Source: Lithospermum erythrorhizon | Taxonomy: Eukaryota > Streptophyta > Magnoliopsida > Boraginales > Boraginaceae | DNA: 64,000 nt | Assembly: GCA_019722365.1 (NCBI GenBank) | Contig: JADFUC010001513.1 | Location: 62,001 to 126,000, forward strand | Reading direction: 5' to 3' | Shown: one piece after another, positions 61,501 to 64,000 of the stretch | How the letters are laid out: each line of letters begins with the position of its first letter | How positions within the stretch are numbered: position 1 is the stretch's first letter | Program-made: the position numbers and the translations under genes | Notes under the pieces: model-generated | Told to the model about the DNA's origin: nothing | Database searches by the model: none | The model's input: the letters and a program-made list of their open reading frames with translations, nothing else

Positions 61501-63153
61501 AGAAGCAATGGAGATTTACAACTCCGAGTTTGAAAGGTTTATCAAATTTATGGGGTAAATAATCTACTTCGTTTCTGAGATTTCTAAATTTTCTCTTAAC
61601 TTACCATTTTGAAAACTCAATATTCGGACGCTTTCTTTCCCTACTATCTGACTCTCGTCTTTTCACAGTGATGTATTCTTAAATTCTCCATTCTTTATAA
61701 CAGCAGTGGATGCTGGCGCACAACTCAGGTCTGTTTGTTTTGATGGATAATATTTTAAGTTGTGTATTGAGTATGTTCTCAACGTATTTGAGAATTTGCA
61801 TGCTCTCTGCTCATGAAATTTCAGGAAAAGTGACGAACTCAAGGAATTCAGTGTTCCTCCAGGGGAAAGTTTTGAGGTGTGCATGCTACCTTCCTCATAA
61901 TGTGGGCTCCATGATGGCGATATTTGCCCTTTCCTCACCATAATGAAAATCAAAAACTTGAACAGTTACATTAGCTGTAGATACTACTTGCCTTTCTAAT
62001 CTCAGTGCGAAATTTGATACTCTTAATGTACTTACCGTAGTTCCTAATCACAGTGCAAAATTTCAGGTCGGATTAATAGTAGAATCTATAAATTCGTTCA
62101 TCGCTTGGGACTTCTCCGTTGTGCAAGGGAGATTGAGTATGGTATGGCCCTAATCCTTGTGATACATCGACAAATTAGTTGCAAACATTCAAAATGTTCT
62201 GTTCTCTATATTCACTCCTGTATATGTATGCTCATCAAATGGGGATCAATTAATGCTCGTATCAAAAAAATTCATTGCAAGATATTTGACGTAATGGAAA
62301 ATATAAGAATCCCATTGTGGTATCTGACTTTGATAGTATGTGGTGACAGGATATTGGATTCAGTGTAGAGTTCATAGATCCTTCTGGACGCAAAACAGTG
62401 AGTACCATTCATGCATGTGGCTTTACTGTTAAATCATTTCATGTTGCAATTTTAATGTGATTCCCCCTTTTTCTTTCTTGCTGTATCTTGTCTAGCAAAT
62501 CTTACCCTACATGCGTTATGAATCAGACCAAGTAAGTAACTCTATTTTTGTTTAATTGTCTATTGTTCAGTTGTAATCCTTTAACAACCTGAAAAAAATA
62601 TGGCAGGGTAACTTCAATACCTTACAAGCTGGGAACTACAAGCTCATTTGGGATAATTCACATGCAACATTTTTCAGAAAGGTAGGTAAAAATGTTATGA
62701 TAAGTCTCGTATAGTTTGATATCTTCTCATCGAGCGTAAGTATGTACAGAACATCTATATCCCCACCGTAGTGCAATTCCTCTAGACTTGGCTTGGTGTA
62801 TCTATGAAATGTAAATTTTTTTCAAGGTCTGAAAATCCTATTCTCGCCCATTGGCAAGCATGATCCTATTCTCGCCCATTGGCAAGCATGTCCTACAGTT
62901 TATGCCTGCTTCGACTATAATACCTTTGTTTCCCTTCAATTACATAGCTGTACTAAATGGATAGGTCTAAGCCGATACATCTGTTATCTCTGACATTTCG
63001 TGTGTTTGATCAATGTGATTACTTATGCTGAAGTTCTCCCATTATGGTTTTGCATCATTGACTTGTGAAACTCAATTTATTTAGGTTTTACGTTACAAGG
63101 TTGACTGCATACCTCCTGTTGTGGAACCAGAATCCATAGCTGTTGATGGTTAA
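58522..63153 (+). CDS. GOLD-like-domain protein (SEC14-like type), function unknown
   Basis: Fifteen exons: 58522-58675, 59338-59465, 59656-59788, 60591-60747, 60831-60909, 61093-61133, 61230-61346, 61474-61554, 61669-61728, 61825-61876, 62067-62141, 62350-62397, 62496-62531, 62607-62681, 63085-63153. All are GT-AG and the phases close to 435 codons with TAA. The N-terminus MAEGLVPITREYLAAYYDKY leads into a largely helical region: residues about 60-90 contain ENLWKNREQIEEIIFLLEP, and 145-200 a charged helix (KRQRERSERNKQALIDALVK). Residues about 325-425 form a beta-rich GOLD-like domain (SFEVGLIVESINSFIAWDF, GFSVEFIDPSGRK, LQAGNYKLIWDNSHATFF), as in SEC14-like and Golgi-trafficking proteins, where it binds partners. 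No signal peptide or membrane segment is seen, so it is probably cytosolic. I recognise the domain but no characterised plant orthologue. Several exons are very short (36, 41, 48 and 52 nt). Confidence 0.85.
60363..60390 (+). repeat. Poly-A run in intron 3 of the GOLD-domain gene
   Basis: An uninterrupted A run of about 27 bases, preceded by ACACACGC. It could be the tail of a retroposed sequence, but no body or target-site duplication could be defined. Confidence 0.6.
62835..62890 (+). repeat. Perfect 28-bp tandem duplication in intron 14
   Basis: Two adjacent identical 28-base units (each starting ATCCTATTCTCGCCCATTGG) lie in the last intron of the GOLD-domain gene. Perfect identity suggests a recent slip or an assembly duplication. 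Confidence 0.85.
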
Positions 63154-64000
63154 ATGCTGCCTGCTAAATTGTAACAGCTTACTGAAGCTCTATTCTTTTC
63201 CATATACCTTTCTTTATGCCAGCCTGTACTAAATGTGAAAGCTGTTTCTAAGGCACTTCAGTTAATATGTATCAAATGTGTAACAAAACATGCACATATA
63301 CTCTATGATCTGATTCTTGCTAATGTAGTAATGTGACTTTAAAATGTTACTTTTAATTTGTTTAGGTAAGTGAATACTGGACACAATTATATTTAATAGT
63401 TAAGGCTCACTGATGATCTTCTCAATCATATGAAGTAGGTGCTTTTCATAGTCTCCTTGGCCTTTTATTCCTGGATATAGTTTTCATTCATAGCCAAAAT
63501 GACAATGGTTTAGGTTTTTAAGCCTAAAGGTTAAAATGGTTTTTAAATTGTTGTTTTGGTTGAGTTACTATAACTGTCTTTAGTTATAAATTTTTGTGTT
63601 CGTTATTTGTAATACTCAATATATGTATTCGTAATTTGTAATACTATGTAATTATACTCTTCATTGCTAATTTTAAAAAAAAAAAGAAAAAAAAATTGTC
63701 TTGATTGTTGTATTGATTAGTCATTACTAACCCATAGTACATTTTTATCAACTCAAACTGAATGAAACATCAAAATCTGAACAATCAATATAGTAACAGA
63801 AAAATTGAAATTTTAGGCAAATAAATCTCCTTTGAATTCTTGTTTCCATTTGTTTCACAAGACACTAAAAAATTGTAGAATAATCCTGCCGAGTATGGGA
63901 GTTTTGACTCAACGTGGAGCATGTATGGGAGTTTGATCTTTCAAGCAGCCAAATAAATAAATGATTCATTCTTGTTAAGGCTGCTTCAATAATCAAAATA
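63154..64000. other. 3' flank, nothing recognised
   Basis: Likely 3'UTR of the GOLD-domain gene at first, then AT-rich sequence with an A-rich run near 63,675-63,697. No exon or element is seen up to the window end. Confidence 0.4.

Noticed and set aside
1..64000. CRISPR arrays, bacterial operons, tRNA or rRNA genes
   Set aside because: The sequence is plant nuclear DNA; no repeat-spacer arrays and no convincing tRNA or rRNA sequence were seen on either strand.

Overview
The window is nuclear DNA from a flowering plant. It has AT-rich intergenic sequence, genes with many short GT-AG introns, LTR retrotransposon, CACTA and MITE relics, and plant-only gene families: a FLP/MYB88-type MYB, IQD, DUF1338/HGLS and MIR395. 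Intron style and SINE tails like those seen in asterids suggest a eudicot, perhaps an asterid, but I cannot name a species. All exon models come from reading splice sites and checking reading phase; no transcript data were used.

The window splits into two compartments. Bases 1-34,300 are almost gene-free and built of decayed repeats. They hold an array of a 16-bp palindrome (0.4-1.9 kb), a short LTR element with both LTRs (3.7-6.9 kb), and two Copia-type LTRs in opposite orientation (11.2 and 18.2 kb) with a broken gag. They also hold two copies of a roughly 3-kb LTR-like sequence (12.7-16.1 and 26.9-29.8 kb), a degraded CACTA transposon (about 18.2-24.6 kb) and several MITEs.

Bases 34,300-64,000 hold four intact protein genes and three microRNA genes. 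In order they are: a FLP/MYB88 (MYB124) R2R3-MYB (+, 12 exons, 474 aa); three MIR395 hairpins at 39.9 kb (-), 44.5 kb (-) and 45.3 kb (+); a short IQD-family calmodulin-binding protein (-, 4 coding exons, 365 aa); a DUF1338 protein of the HGLS/FLO7 family, a 2-oxoadipate dioxygenase of lysine catabolism (+, 7 exons, 372 aa); and a GOLD-like-domain protein (+, 15 exons, 434 aa). All four coding models close in frame from ATG to stop.

The genes do not form a functional operon. MIR395 acts in sulfate assimilation, HGLS in lysine breakdown, FLP in stomatal lineage and root patterning, and IQD in calcium/cytoskeleton scaffolding. The most interesting points are the MIR395 cluster with a promoter repeated between copies, a uORF overlapping the MYB start codon, a shortened IQ67 domain in the IQD protein, and a ~200-bp tandem repeat whose last unit runs up to the start codon of the GOLD-domain gene. 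I saw no clearly novel biological system.
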